Source: Campylobacterota bacterium (GTDB lineage: Bacteria > Campylobacterota > Campylobacteria > Campylobacterales > Sulfurimonadaceae). Taken from it: DNA of 36,273 nucleotides. The translations under genes were made by a program, and so were the position numbers. The DNA is taken from the NCBI GenBank assembly GCA_023379705.1, contig JAMCPS010000025.1, forward strand, positions 1-36,273, read 5' to 3'. The stretch's first letter is position 1. Each line of letters opens with the position of its first letter. The notes below the pieces were generated by a model. That model was not told where the DNA came from and ran no database searches. It was given only the letters and a program-made list of their open reading frames with translations. Shown piece by piece: positions 19,724-27,045 of this stretch.

Positions 19724-19858
19724 ATGAAAAAAAATCACCGTTACAATTTAATCCCTCTTTATTCAAAGCACCACAGGCTCGTACATGAGGGGAAAATTGC
19801 CGTTCATGGGTTCGTTATGAGTGAGGATGGATTGCGGCTGAGCTATTGGGAAACCTAA
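19724..19858 (+). pseudogene. Truncated second copy of the mutS HNH tail
   Basis: From ATG 19724 an open frame of 44 codons reads [17 protein letters not shown] and on to a TAA at 19856-19858. Its last 40 or so residues match the MutS C-terminus almost perfectly. Only two residues differ in the shared part: Cys to Tyr at the second HNH cysteine (the TAT codon at 19760) and Ser to Trp near the end. This copy ends RLSYWET, while the full mutS ends [11 protein letters not shown]. It lacks the first CxxC and the HH residues, so it cannot fold as an HNH domain. It directly precedes the acyl-CoA synthetase, so it is probably the stump of the original mutS end. Whether it is translated is unknown; the upstream ribosome site is poor. 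Confidence 0.85.
19733..19854 (+). repeat. Right copy of the duplicated mutS 3' end
   Basis: Ungapped direct repeat of 17006-17127. Most of the roughly 18 differences fall at third codon positions. Upstream, ATGA is shared, but this copy has six extra A, and similarity is then lost. Confidence 0.9.
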
Positions 19859-19869
19859 AGGAAGAGACA

Positions 19870-21813
19870 ATGAGAGAATCGGAAATTTATGATCTGCTGG
19901 AAAGTTATGACTTCAAAACTACTCGCTATGTCTCTTTTAAAATGGACGAGATTCCCCCTATTGATTTTTTTCCTGTTGTGGTTAAACTGGAATCAGATAA
20001 AGTGGTCCATAAAAGCGATTTTGGAGCGGTCAAGCTCAATATCAACTCTTACGAACAATTGGAGCAAGCCAAAAGTGACATCATTGCCAATGTAACTGCT
20101 CGCGGTGTTGTTTTGGATGATGAGGATAGGTTTATAGCTGTACAGATGCTCAGCGGGATCGAGCTGTATGTGGGACTGGTCGATGATGCGATATTTGCTA
20201 AAACGATTGTCTTTGGAAAGGGTGGGATTGAACTTGAGCTTTACAAAGATGTCTGTTACATTGATATCAATGCCCAAGATGAAGAGATCGTGCGGGCTAT
20301 CAATCTAACCACCATCTCAAAAATATTTCACGGGTTTAGAGGGTTTGAATATTCGATTGAGATGGCTGTAGAGCTGATTCACTGCATTCAGAAGTTCTCA
20401 CGCGATAATCCCCAGATTGTTGAGCTTGATTTTAACCCTGTGATTTTGACTAAAAGTGGACTTACGGTTGTGGATGCACGGATAAAAAAGGGTGAGGCTG
20501 CGCTTGAAAAATTAGGAAGCTTACGAAAAAACAGACCCCACTTTTTTACGAATGAACGCTTGGCCCTCATCGGTGCCTCTTCGGATTCTACGAAAGTAGG
20601 CTATGCAATCGCTCACAATGCACTTGCATTTACGGGGGAGCTTTTTTTAGTCAATGCGAAGGGCGGAGAGCTTTTTGGTCATCGGCTTTATAAGAGCGTT
20701 AGTGAGATTGTGGGGGATATAGATACGGCGGTTATTATGATTCCCTCGCATTTTGTTATTGAAACCATTAGGGAATTAATCCTCAAAAATATCAAAAACA
20801 TTGTCATTATCACGGCTGGATTTAAAGAATCGGGTGATTATGAGAGTGAAAATGCGATTGCAAACTTGGCTCAAACGCACAATTTTAATGTCATCGGTCC
20901 CAATTGTTTGGGATATTTGGAGAGTTCAAAAAAACTCAATGCGACCTTCGGAACAGGAGGATTGCGAAGCGGAGAGCTGGCATTGCTCTCACAATCGGGA
21001 GCGGTACTCTCAGCGCTTATGGATAAAGCGTACGATGCGGGGATAGGATTTTCCCATCTTGTTTCGTGCGGGAATATGGTGGATCTGGATTTTGCCGAGA
21101 TGATCGATATGCTCAATCGTGAAGAATCGTGCAAATACATCTCTATCTATGCAGAAGGGATTAAAAACGGCAAAGAATTCTTGCGAGCGATACGAGAGAG
21201 TTCCAAAAAATTCTACATTTTTAAAACAGGAAAGTCGGCACAAAGCAAGAAAGCGGCCTTTTCCCATACGGGTAATCTCAGCGGGAACTATGCCATGTTC
21301 AAAGGGTTGATGGAGTCAGTGGGAGCAAAGATAGAGGATGATATCGAAGCATTACTCTTTAATCCGTTCAATGAAGTGAAAAATATTTTGGTCGTGACCA
21401 ATGCGGGCGGTCCTGCGAGTATTTTAGTCGATTACATCGTGGATCAGGGCGCAACACTCCATACGTTTACTCCCGAAGAGCTTGAAGCGCTCAATGCCGT
21501 TCTCCCAGCCAACTGGTCGAAAAACAACCCTGTGGATATCATAGGAGATGCAATGGCGGATCGCTATGAAAAGACACTGGAGGTTGTGGGGAAGATACAA
21601 GAGGTTGATTTGGTCTATGTGATTATCACCCCGCAATGCATGACCGATACGCTCAATATTGTCAAACTGTGTGAGCTGTGCGAGCGTGAAGGGAAACAAA
21701 AAGTTTATCCGATTCTCTTGGGCGGGCATGAGATGGAAGAAGCGCAGCGCTATCTAAGAAGCAAGCAAATTCCTTTCTTCAAAACCCTGCAATCGGCAAC
21801 CTCGTTTTTATAG
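19870..21813 (+). CDS. ADP-forming acyl-CoA synthetase (acetate--CoA ligase type), fused subunits
   Basis: A 647-residue fusion with the ATP-grasp (beta-like) part first (about 1-205; KLESDKVVHKSDFGAVKLN and ELDFNPVIL) and the CoA-binding/ligase (alpha-like) part after (from about 225; LALIGASSDSTKVGYAI). The phosphohistidine motif AAFSHTGNLSG is at about 465-475, and IGPNCLGY and LLSQSGAV are the CoA-ligase signatures. Such enzymes interconvert acyl-CoA plus ADP and phosphate with the free acid plus ATP; the substrate cannot be read here. I start at the ATG at 19870 with AAGGAAGAG upstream, 11 bases after the mutS stump's stop. It was probably co-transcribed with mutS before the insertion. 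Its TAG overlaps the convergent GGDEF gene stop. Confidence 0.85.
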   Translation: MRESEIYDLLESYDFKTTRYVSFKMDEIPPIDFFPVVVKLESDKVVHKSDFGAVKLNINSYEQLEQAKSDIIANVTARGVVLDDEDRFIAVQMLSGIELYVGLVDDAIFAKTIVFGKGGIELELYKDVCYIDINAQDEEIVRAINLTTISKIFHGFRGFEYSIEMAVELIHCIQKFSRDNPQIVELDFNPVILTKSGLTVVDARIKKGEAALEKLGSLRKNRPHFFTNERLALIGASSDSTKVGYAIAHNALAFTGELFLVNAKGGELFGHRLYKSVSEIVGDIDTAVIMIPSHFVIETIRELILKNIKNIVIITAGFKESGDYESENAIANLAQTHNFNVIGPNCLGYLESSKKLNATFGTGGLRSGELALLSQSGAVLSALMDKAYDAGIGFSHLVSCGNMVDLDFAEMIDMLNREESCKYISIYAEGIKNGKEFLRAIRESSKKFYIFKTGKSAQSKKAAFSHTGNLSGNYAMFKGLMESVGAKIEDDIEALLFNPFNEVKNILVVTNAGGPASILVDYIVDQGATLHTFTPEELEALNAVLPANWSKNNPVDIIGDAMADRYEKTLEVVGKIQEVDLVYVIITPQCMTDTLNIVKLCELCEREGKQKVYPILLGGHEMEEAQRYLRSKQIPFFKTLQSATSFL

Positions 21814-23076
21814 TACGGTTGGGATATATAATTCTCCCAAGACAATGCGATTTCGGCCTAAATGCTTAGCCTTATAGAGTGCATCATCTACTAATTTCAT
21901 TACTTCATGAACATCTTGCGCTTCGATGCATTGTGAATGATATACTCCACAACTAATCGTAATGTTAAAGATATACCCATCGCAGCTAAATGTATAATTT
22001 TCGACACTATGACGTATTTCTTCAGCTTTTTTAATCGCATCTAATTTGGATATGCGATTTAGAATAATGACAAACTCTTCTCCACCTGTACGGTAAGCAC
22101 TGTCTTCTGTTCGTATGGCTTCACTTAAAAGTGTCGATAGCTCTTTTAAAACATGATCGCCAACCTGATGGCCGTAGGTGTCATTGATTTTTTTGAACCA
22201 GTCAATATCCAACATCAGAACCGAAAATGGGACGTTATTAAGATGATAATTAGAGAGTATATTTCCAAGTTCTCGCTCAAAATTAAAGCGATTGTTTAGC
22301 CCAGTCAGAGGGTCATGCGAAGCATTATAGATAAGCTTTTGATTTGCCTGCTCAAGGCTGTAGGTTCTTATTTTGATTTCTTGTTCAAGACGTTCACTAT
22401 GCGATTTTTCATTTTGAATAAATAACTTAATCATATTCGCCATGGGCTGAAAGATAAAAATCACTTCCATTAATAAAGCAAACAGGGTTGCAATCCACGC
22501 AAGAGATTCTAGATATCGGATATTCGCAATGTTTTCTTCTCCTTCTTTTTGGTATTGCAAGACTGCTGTATTTATATCAACCAGCAAAGGATTCGAAAGC
22601 AAAAGAAGATGATCTAAAATATGGAGAGCTTCTTCTTGTGTTTTTGCTTTCGTTAATTGTTTGGCAAGATCAAGATAATCATCTACGCGCTTTTTAAGAT
22701 TGGTGTCTCCAAAATACATGTCAGCCATCGCTGTGGAGAGCTTAACATTCACTTCTTGATTGATATTTCCCGAAGATAAAGCATTATTGGCTTGGCGCAT
22801 TTCATTGATAGCTTCTTCCAGCGTCAATTGTATCGTTTTACGTTCAAAATTATTTTCTTTAACGTAAGTGCTTCTATAGTATTGCTGGGAGAATGAAGCA
22901 ATACGTTGGGAATACATTCGTTGTTTTGCTGATTTATTAACAATGAGTGCCGTATAATCGCTTGTTTTTAGTGCAAAAGCAAGAATATAATATGCCCCTG
23001 TTGAGAGAAGCGCAATGAGCATTAATGCCAATGCATAGCGTTTGGTAAAATTTATTTCCATAGCTTCATTTCGCAC
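21808..23076 (-). CDS. Membrane diguanylate cyclase with PilJ-type sensor and GGDEF domain
   Basis: A 422-residue protein. A transmembrane helix at about 14-36 is followed by a periplasmic helical sensor containing NKSAKQRMYSQRIASF (about 47-62), the hallmark of PilJ/NarX-like N-terminal domains. A second helix lies at about 190-210, then a short coiled coil (about 220-250). The C-terminal GGDEF domain starts at DPLTGLNNR (about 255) and has active site GGEEF at 331-335. An RTED motif at 322-325, five residues before it, is a canonical RxxD inhibitory site. It should make c-di-GMP from GTP and be feedback-inhibited. GTG at 23076 has a GGGGG ribosome site; ATG at 23061 is an alternative. It is the third gene of the minus-strand signalling operon, 26 bases after the EAL gene. 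Confidence 0.88.
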   Translation of the reverse strand: MRNEAMEINFTKRYALALMLIALLSTGAYYILAFALKTSDYTALIVNKSAKQRMYSQRIASFSQQYYRSTYVKENNFERKTIQLTLEEAINEMRQANNALSSGNINQEVNVKLSTAMADMYFGDTNLKKRVDDYLDLAKQLTKAKTQEEALHILDHLLLLSNPLLVDINTAVLQYQKEGEENIANIRYLESLAWIATLFALLMEVIFIFQPMANMIKLFIQNEKSHSERLEQEIKIRTYSLEQANQKLIYNASHDPLTGLNNRFNFERELGNILSNYHLNNVPFSVLMLDIDWFKKINDTYGHQVGDHVLKELSTLLSEAIRTEDSAYRTGGEEFVIILNRISKLDAIKKAEEIRHSVENYTFSCDGYIFNITISCGVYHSQCIEAQDVHEVMKLVDDALYKAKHLGRNRIVLGELYIPTVL

Positions 23077-23102
23077 AGATGCACCCCCTTTATTCTAAAA
23101 AA

Positions 23103-24320
23103 TCATTTTGTAAAATCAATGCAAAGGACATAAATTTGATCTTTGATTAATCTCGTACACGAATACGTCAGACAAACATTCCCTGAGGCCAAAGATAAAT
23201 AATTATTGGTTAAATGATACCCGTTTGCTGATTCTCTGGCACGAACATAGTACTCACCAAAGGTGTGATCACTGCCATGTGCAGTTGGTTCGTAAAAAGA
23301 ACGTGCCGTGCACTGCATAAAGGTATCTCCTACTTGTTTGCCATTCGCGTCAATCAAATAAAGTGCTTCGATTTCAGGCTCATTTTCCAATGCAGACTTC
23401 ACTTGCATATGCCATTGAGACAAATCAGGGGCTTCAAGTATGGCTTTGTAAATTTTTTGACATGAATCTCCTGCTTTGGCACAAAGGGTATCGTACCCAT
23501 GCTGAAAATTAATCATCATTTTTTGACACTGTATTTTTATCCTTTCGATTTTAAAATCAAAATCTGTGTCAATGAGCTCAACTGAGGGTTTTGCAAACCA
23601 GAACCCTTGTACCAATGTTATTCCAAGATGTTTTGAATATACCGCTTCTTCAAGTGTCTCTACCCCTTCAGCTAAAGTCAGGGCGCCGATGCCGCTGCTC
23701 ATTTTACAGATTGCTTGAACGATTTCTTGATGAATATAGTTGTTTTCTATCCCTGAGATGAGAGAACGGTCTATTTTGATAATATCAGGACGAACGATTG
23801 CTAATCGATCAAAACTTTGTTGACCTACACCGAAATCATCCAATGCAATAGTAAATCCAAGTGATCGGTAATGGTTGCAAAATGCATTGAGTTTATTCAC
23901 ATCGTTTATCTCGTTTTCTTTTATCTCTAAAACAATATTGCAGTACGGAATTCCAAGGTTTTTTAATAACCCGTCAAAAAGATAATTTTCGGGTTTAAAC
24001 CCATCAATTAATTCGGATTCAAAATTTACAAATAAAAGAAGTTTATTGTTTTTTCTCCAAAAAGAGACAAATGTATTTATGGCTAAAAGTCTTGCTTGTC
24101 GATCAAGCTCACAGCTGAGACCCGCTTTTTTTGCTTCTAAAAAAAGCCATTCAGGGGAAAGTATTTCCCCTTCCTTGCCCACACCTCTAATGAGTGCTTC
24201 AAAGCCGAACAATGTTCGACCTCTAAGAGAAAGAATTGGCTGTAAATGGACAACCAGCCTTTCCTCTTTCAATATATCGGTGATATTTTCCGTGTATATT
24301 CCTTGCACTAAAGCACTCAT
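23103..24320 (-). CDS. EAL-domain c-di-GMP phosphodiesterase with C-terminal sensor-like domain
   Basis: A 405-residue protein with the EAL domain at the N-terminus. Catalytic and metal residues are all present: EALIRG (41-46), N99 (FVNFES), E132 (VLEIKENE), DDFG (161-164), K182 (IKIDRSL), E218 (AEGVET) and QGFWFAKP (238-245). It should therefore hydrolyse c-di-GMP to pGpG. The last 140 residues form a Cache/PDC-like sensor (ALYLIDANGKQVG, then NNYLSLASG, then ICIDF-like strands), cytoplasmic because no membrane segment is present. It overlaps the upstream Cache-CheW gene by four bases (ATGA) and precedes a GGDEF gene, giving a synthase and a hydrolase in one operon. Confidence 0.9.
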   Translation of the reverse strand: MSALVQGIYTENITDILKEERLVVHLQPILSLRGRTLFGFEALIRGVGKEGEILSPEWLFLEAKKAGLSCELDRQARLLAINTFVSFWRKNNKLLLFVNFESELIDGFKPENYLFDGLLKNLGIPYCNIVLEIKENEINDVNKLNAFCNHYRSLGFTIALDDFGVGQQSFDRLAIVRPDIIKIDRSLISGIENNYIHQEIVQAICKMSSGIGALTLAEGVETLEEAVYSKHLGITLVQGFWFAKPSVELIDTDFDFKIERIKIQCQKMMINFQHGYDTLCAKAGDSCQKIYKAILEAPDLSQWHMQVKSALENEPEIEALYLIDANGKQVGDTFMQCTARSFYEPTAHGSDHTFGEYYVRARESANGYHLTNNYLSLASGNVCLTYSCTRLIKDQIYVLCIDFTK

Positions 24321-26896
24321 ATTGTCATTCTGTACAACGTACGAGAGTAGGGCTGAACAAGCTGTGTATAGATTCTTTGGATGTCGAGAATAGAAATCAG
24401 CTCATTTCCAAAGTCTTCGGAACGATCAGGGATAATCACCGCTTTGGTTAGAGAATTTTCATTTTGTAAAACATTACTGTATTCACTGATTGAACGTAAC
24501 GGAATCTCAGGGCTGCTATAAATTGCATCGACAGCAAGAGCAAGATTGGTAACCTGTTCTTGGATAATTGTTTTTACGATAATGATGGTATCGCTCTCTT
24601 TAACATAGTTTTTTTCAATCCCTAAAAGTTTGGCGAGGGATATAACGTTTATCATCCGCTTATCATACCCGATGACACCGAGGTTGTATTCGCTGGCATG
24701 GAGAATTGATGTTAATTCTTGATGAACTAAAGAGCAGACTACATCTTTGGATTCAATTGCAAAGACGGAGTTGCCAATAAAGAACGTTGAAATTTCACAG
24801 GTTTTTTCATCGCCAGCTGCTATTGGATAAGTATAGGTTCGTCTGGCAGGCTCTTCATGAATGAGAGATTGACACGCTCCAATCGGACGGTAAAGAATAG
24901 CGATGATATCGTTGCTGTATCCATCGCTTTGTTTGTATTCTCGGTAACCGCTAGAACAGGTGGCTCCTACGGTGTAGTAGATTCCGTTGAACTCAATCAT
25001 CTGTGCGTCACTTTGCCCGTTTGAAAGCTGTAAAATGGATTCCGGAAGCGTAACGGTTGATCCAATAGCAATTTCTTGAGTGGTTGAAGCAATAACTGCT
25101 CCTAAGCGATCTATAAACAGGGCAAACATGCCGTCTTTGATTTCATGATTTTCATCTTTTGGAAGGACATCTTGAAGCATGGCTTCAAATTGAGGCTGCG
25201 CATCAAACACGATACCGATTCCTCCGACTCCTTGCCCTGAAAAATCTTGGATACAAGCATTATAAACATACGTAGAACGGTTGTCATAAAAGATACTTGG
25301 TTCAAATGGAGAAACAATGTAATCTTGAGTTGATTCAAGGTGAAGCGTTTGGATAGCCCAGTTGTAACCGACGCGTTTACCGATGTAATGCGCATCATTA
25401 GTGTTCGATACGGCAACAATAAATCCATCTCGGTCATAGATAAACATCGACGTGTAAACGGTATAAAGATCGTTAATAGTAAGCAAGATAGCATTCATCT
25501 TTTCACGGTCATTTTCAGTGATACTGGTTTGAGAAAGAATTTCTCGGAAGGTTGTTGTAAGCGCCCACCATCGTGAGTCGTTTGCCCGTTCAAACAGGTT
25601 TCTGTCCATAATGTCGATCGCAAGTGACGATTGAAATTTTTGATCTTCCAAGTATCGTGTCAGCATGGCGGTGTTAAGTTGTGCTACGGTATTGTCAAAA
25701 ATAAGTTTTGTTTCTTCTCCTGTTTTTGATATCTCATTGAGGAGAGCTTTGGTAAACGGATTTCCGTGGTTAGATGCATTGGCGATTTGAACATTGCCAT
25801 TCCATACGGTAATGTCGAGCTCAGTTTGTATTTTTTTGGCTTTGTCTAAAATATCGGTGAGTTCTTTAGGGAAAAAAACCGTTGCGTTGGCTACGGTATC
25901 AAAGAGCTCATTTTTGGAAAATGAGGGTCTAGTCGAGGAACGAAATGCCAAATGCAGAGGAACCATCGCATGACCGATCCATCCAGGGCCAAAGTAACCC
26001 TGATAGCCCGTGGTTTTAACCGCATTGTAGAGGTATTCGAATCCTGCATAATAGGTTTGGTGTGTGTCGCTCTCACGTGTTTGCAGTTGTGCGCCAACAG
26101 GTACATGATGGGAAGAGGAAGAGGCAATAACTTCTTCTTTAGCGTTAAGTAGTTCCAATGCAATGTAAGGGTTTTCACGGGTTAGCTTTTGAAAAATACT
26201 TTTGAGTTCATCTTCAAATTTAAACATCAAACATAAAACACCCAGCGGTTCTTGTGTTTGCGGGTGATCAACACGGTAGGAGTAAATGAGAGAGGGTTTA
26301 TGGTGGGTTAGATCACTGGTTCGAAACGTTTCTACGTACCCTTGATGGGTTCTTAACGATTCTTGAATGAGAGGGTCTTTTGAGATGCTTACGGGATTCG
26401 TTTCATCAAGCTGAACGAGTACTTTGCCTTTTGTATCGAGTAAAATGATGTTCTCATAAACACTGTATTTGGCAACGTATTCGTGAAAATGTTTTGAAAG
26501 AGCCTCTTTTTTAGCGATTTTGAGATGTCTCAATTCATCCGAACTGGACATATCAGTCGTATTTAAAAAAATCAAATAATGGCGAATATCATCATCGGTT
26601 GCTAAAAATCCTATGTCAGCGGTCCGTTCAAAAAGATTACGGATCAAGATGTCAATGGCCGATTGCGCTTTGGACTTTAGTTCATCAATGCTTTTATGAA
26701 ATGTCTCTTGAGTCAGACGCATAAGCGGTTCATCGAGGAGATCTTCGAAAGCTTTTCGGGTTTCACTGGTGTCCATCCCGATATTGGACATGGAACCAAG
26801 CAGGGTTAGTAGATTCCATTTATCGGAGAGGGAACTCATGTTTTTTTCAAAATTTTGTACATCGGACATATAGCCGATAAGATGTTCGTAATGCAT
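24317..26896 (-). CDS. Soluble double-Cache sensor protein with C-terminal CheW-like domain
   Basis: An 859-residue protein with no signal peptide or transmembrane helix. Two sensor units are visible. The first follows IRNLFERTADIGFLATDDDI (about 84-105) and the second follows MDRNLFERANDSRWWALT. Each leads into Cache/PDC-like strands (IILLDTKGKVLVQ; MFIYDRDGFIVAVS), and further Cache-like stretches lie around 240 and 600. The C-terminal part (about 695-835) looks like CheW: FFIGNSVFAIESKDV, LGVIGYDKRMINVISLAKLLG, IIIVKTIIQ, LALAVDAIYS. CheW domains dock to CheA and chemoreceptors, so this protein may feed an intracellular signal into an array or, given the operon, into c-di-GMP turnover. The start has GAGGAG five bases upstream. 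The combination is unusual and the functional role is inferred. Confidence 0.75.
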   Translation of the reverse strand: MHYEHLIGYMSDVQNFEKNMSSLSDKWNLLTLLGSMSNIGMDTSETRKAFEDLLDEPLMRLTQETFHKSIDELKSKAQSAIDILIRNLFERTADIGFLATDDDIRHYLIFLNTTDMSSSDELRHLKIAKKEALSKHFHEYVAKYSVYENIILLDTKGKVLVQLDETNPVSISKDPLIQESLRTHQGYVETFRTSDLTHHKPSLIYSYRVDHPQTQEPLGVLCLMFKFEDELKSIFQKLTRENPYIALELLNAKEEVIASSSSHHVPVGAQLQTRESDTHQTYYAGFEYLYNAVKTTGYQGYFGPGWIGHAMVPLHLAFRSSTRPSFSKNELFDTVANATVFFPKELTDILDKAKKIQTELDITVWNGNVQIANASNHGNPFTKALLNEISKTGEETKLIFDNTVAQLNTAMLTRYLEDQKFQSSLAIDIMDRNLFERANDSRWWALTTTFREILSQTSITENDREKMNAILLTINDLYTVYTSMFIYDRDGFIVAVSNTNDAHYIGKRVGYNWAIQTLHLESTQDYIVSPFEPSIFYDNRSTYVYNACIQDFSGQGVGGIGIVFDAQPQFEAMLQDVLPKDENHEIKDGMFALFIDRLGAVIASTTQEIAIGSTVTLPESILQLSNGQSDAQMIEFNGIYYTVGATCSSGYREYKQSDGYSNDIIAILYRPIGACQSLIHEEPARRTYTYPIAAGDEKTCEISTFFIGNSVFAIESKDVVCSLVHQELTSILHASEYNLGVIGYDKRMINVISLAKLLGIEKNYVKESDTIIIVKTIIQEQVTNLALAVDAIYSSPEIPLRSISEYSNVLQNENSLTKAVIIPDRSEDFGNELISILDIQRIYTQLVQPYSRTLYRMTI

Positions 26897-26935
26897 AAAT
26901 ACTCCTCATAACGTATCGTTATCTATTATGATGAT

Positions 26936-26941
26936 AGTATA
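26936..26941 (-). promoter_or_regulatory. Putative -10 box of the Cache-CheW/EAL/GGDEF operon
   Basis: On the minus strand this reads TATACT in the context GCCTATACTATC, about 40 bases upstream of the first start codon. No -35 is clear. It lies between the operon and the hairpin at 26991-27016. Confidence 0.35.
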
Positions 26942-26990
26942 GGCAAGAGTCGAGTACAGAATATGCATCTACTGATTAATATTTAGGCAA

Positions 26991-27016
26991 ATAATAAGAG
27001 TTTTAACTCTTATTAT
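26991..27016 (-). terminator. Hairpin after the first FapA-like gene
   Basis: ATAATAAGAG and CTCTTATTAT form a perfect ten-base stem with a six-base loop, 30 bases after the stop of the gene that ends at 27046. The stem is AT-rich and the tract that follows on the minus strand has only three T, so it is a weak terminator candidate or another regulatory hairpin. Confidence 0.4.
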
Positions 27017-27045
27017 GACGAACAACTCTTTTTTAAAAAGCTGCT

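Larger units (their letters stand above)
17144..19732 (+). mobile_element. AT-rich defence-gene insert at the 3' end of mutS
   Basis: This segment of about 2.6 kb lies between the full mutS and a second truncated copy of its 3' end. It is far more AT-rich than its flanks: bases 17641-17700 have 12 G/C of 60, while bases 16261-16320 within mutS have 32 of 60. It holds an hsdR remnant and the ptuAB-like pair. No integrase, transposase or terminal inverted repeat is visible, so the mode of entry is unknown; homologous recombination or an att-like event at the gene end are both possible. The first 200 bases (17144-17344) show nothing I can assign. The boundaries are approximate. Confidence 0.6.

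Noticed and set aside
17006-19854. Classical phage or integrative-element attachment sites
   Set aside because: The repeats are long and only about 85% identical, without an identical core of att length that stands out, and no integrase gene lies between them. I therefore describe them as duplicated gene ends, not att sites.
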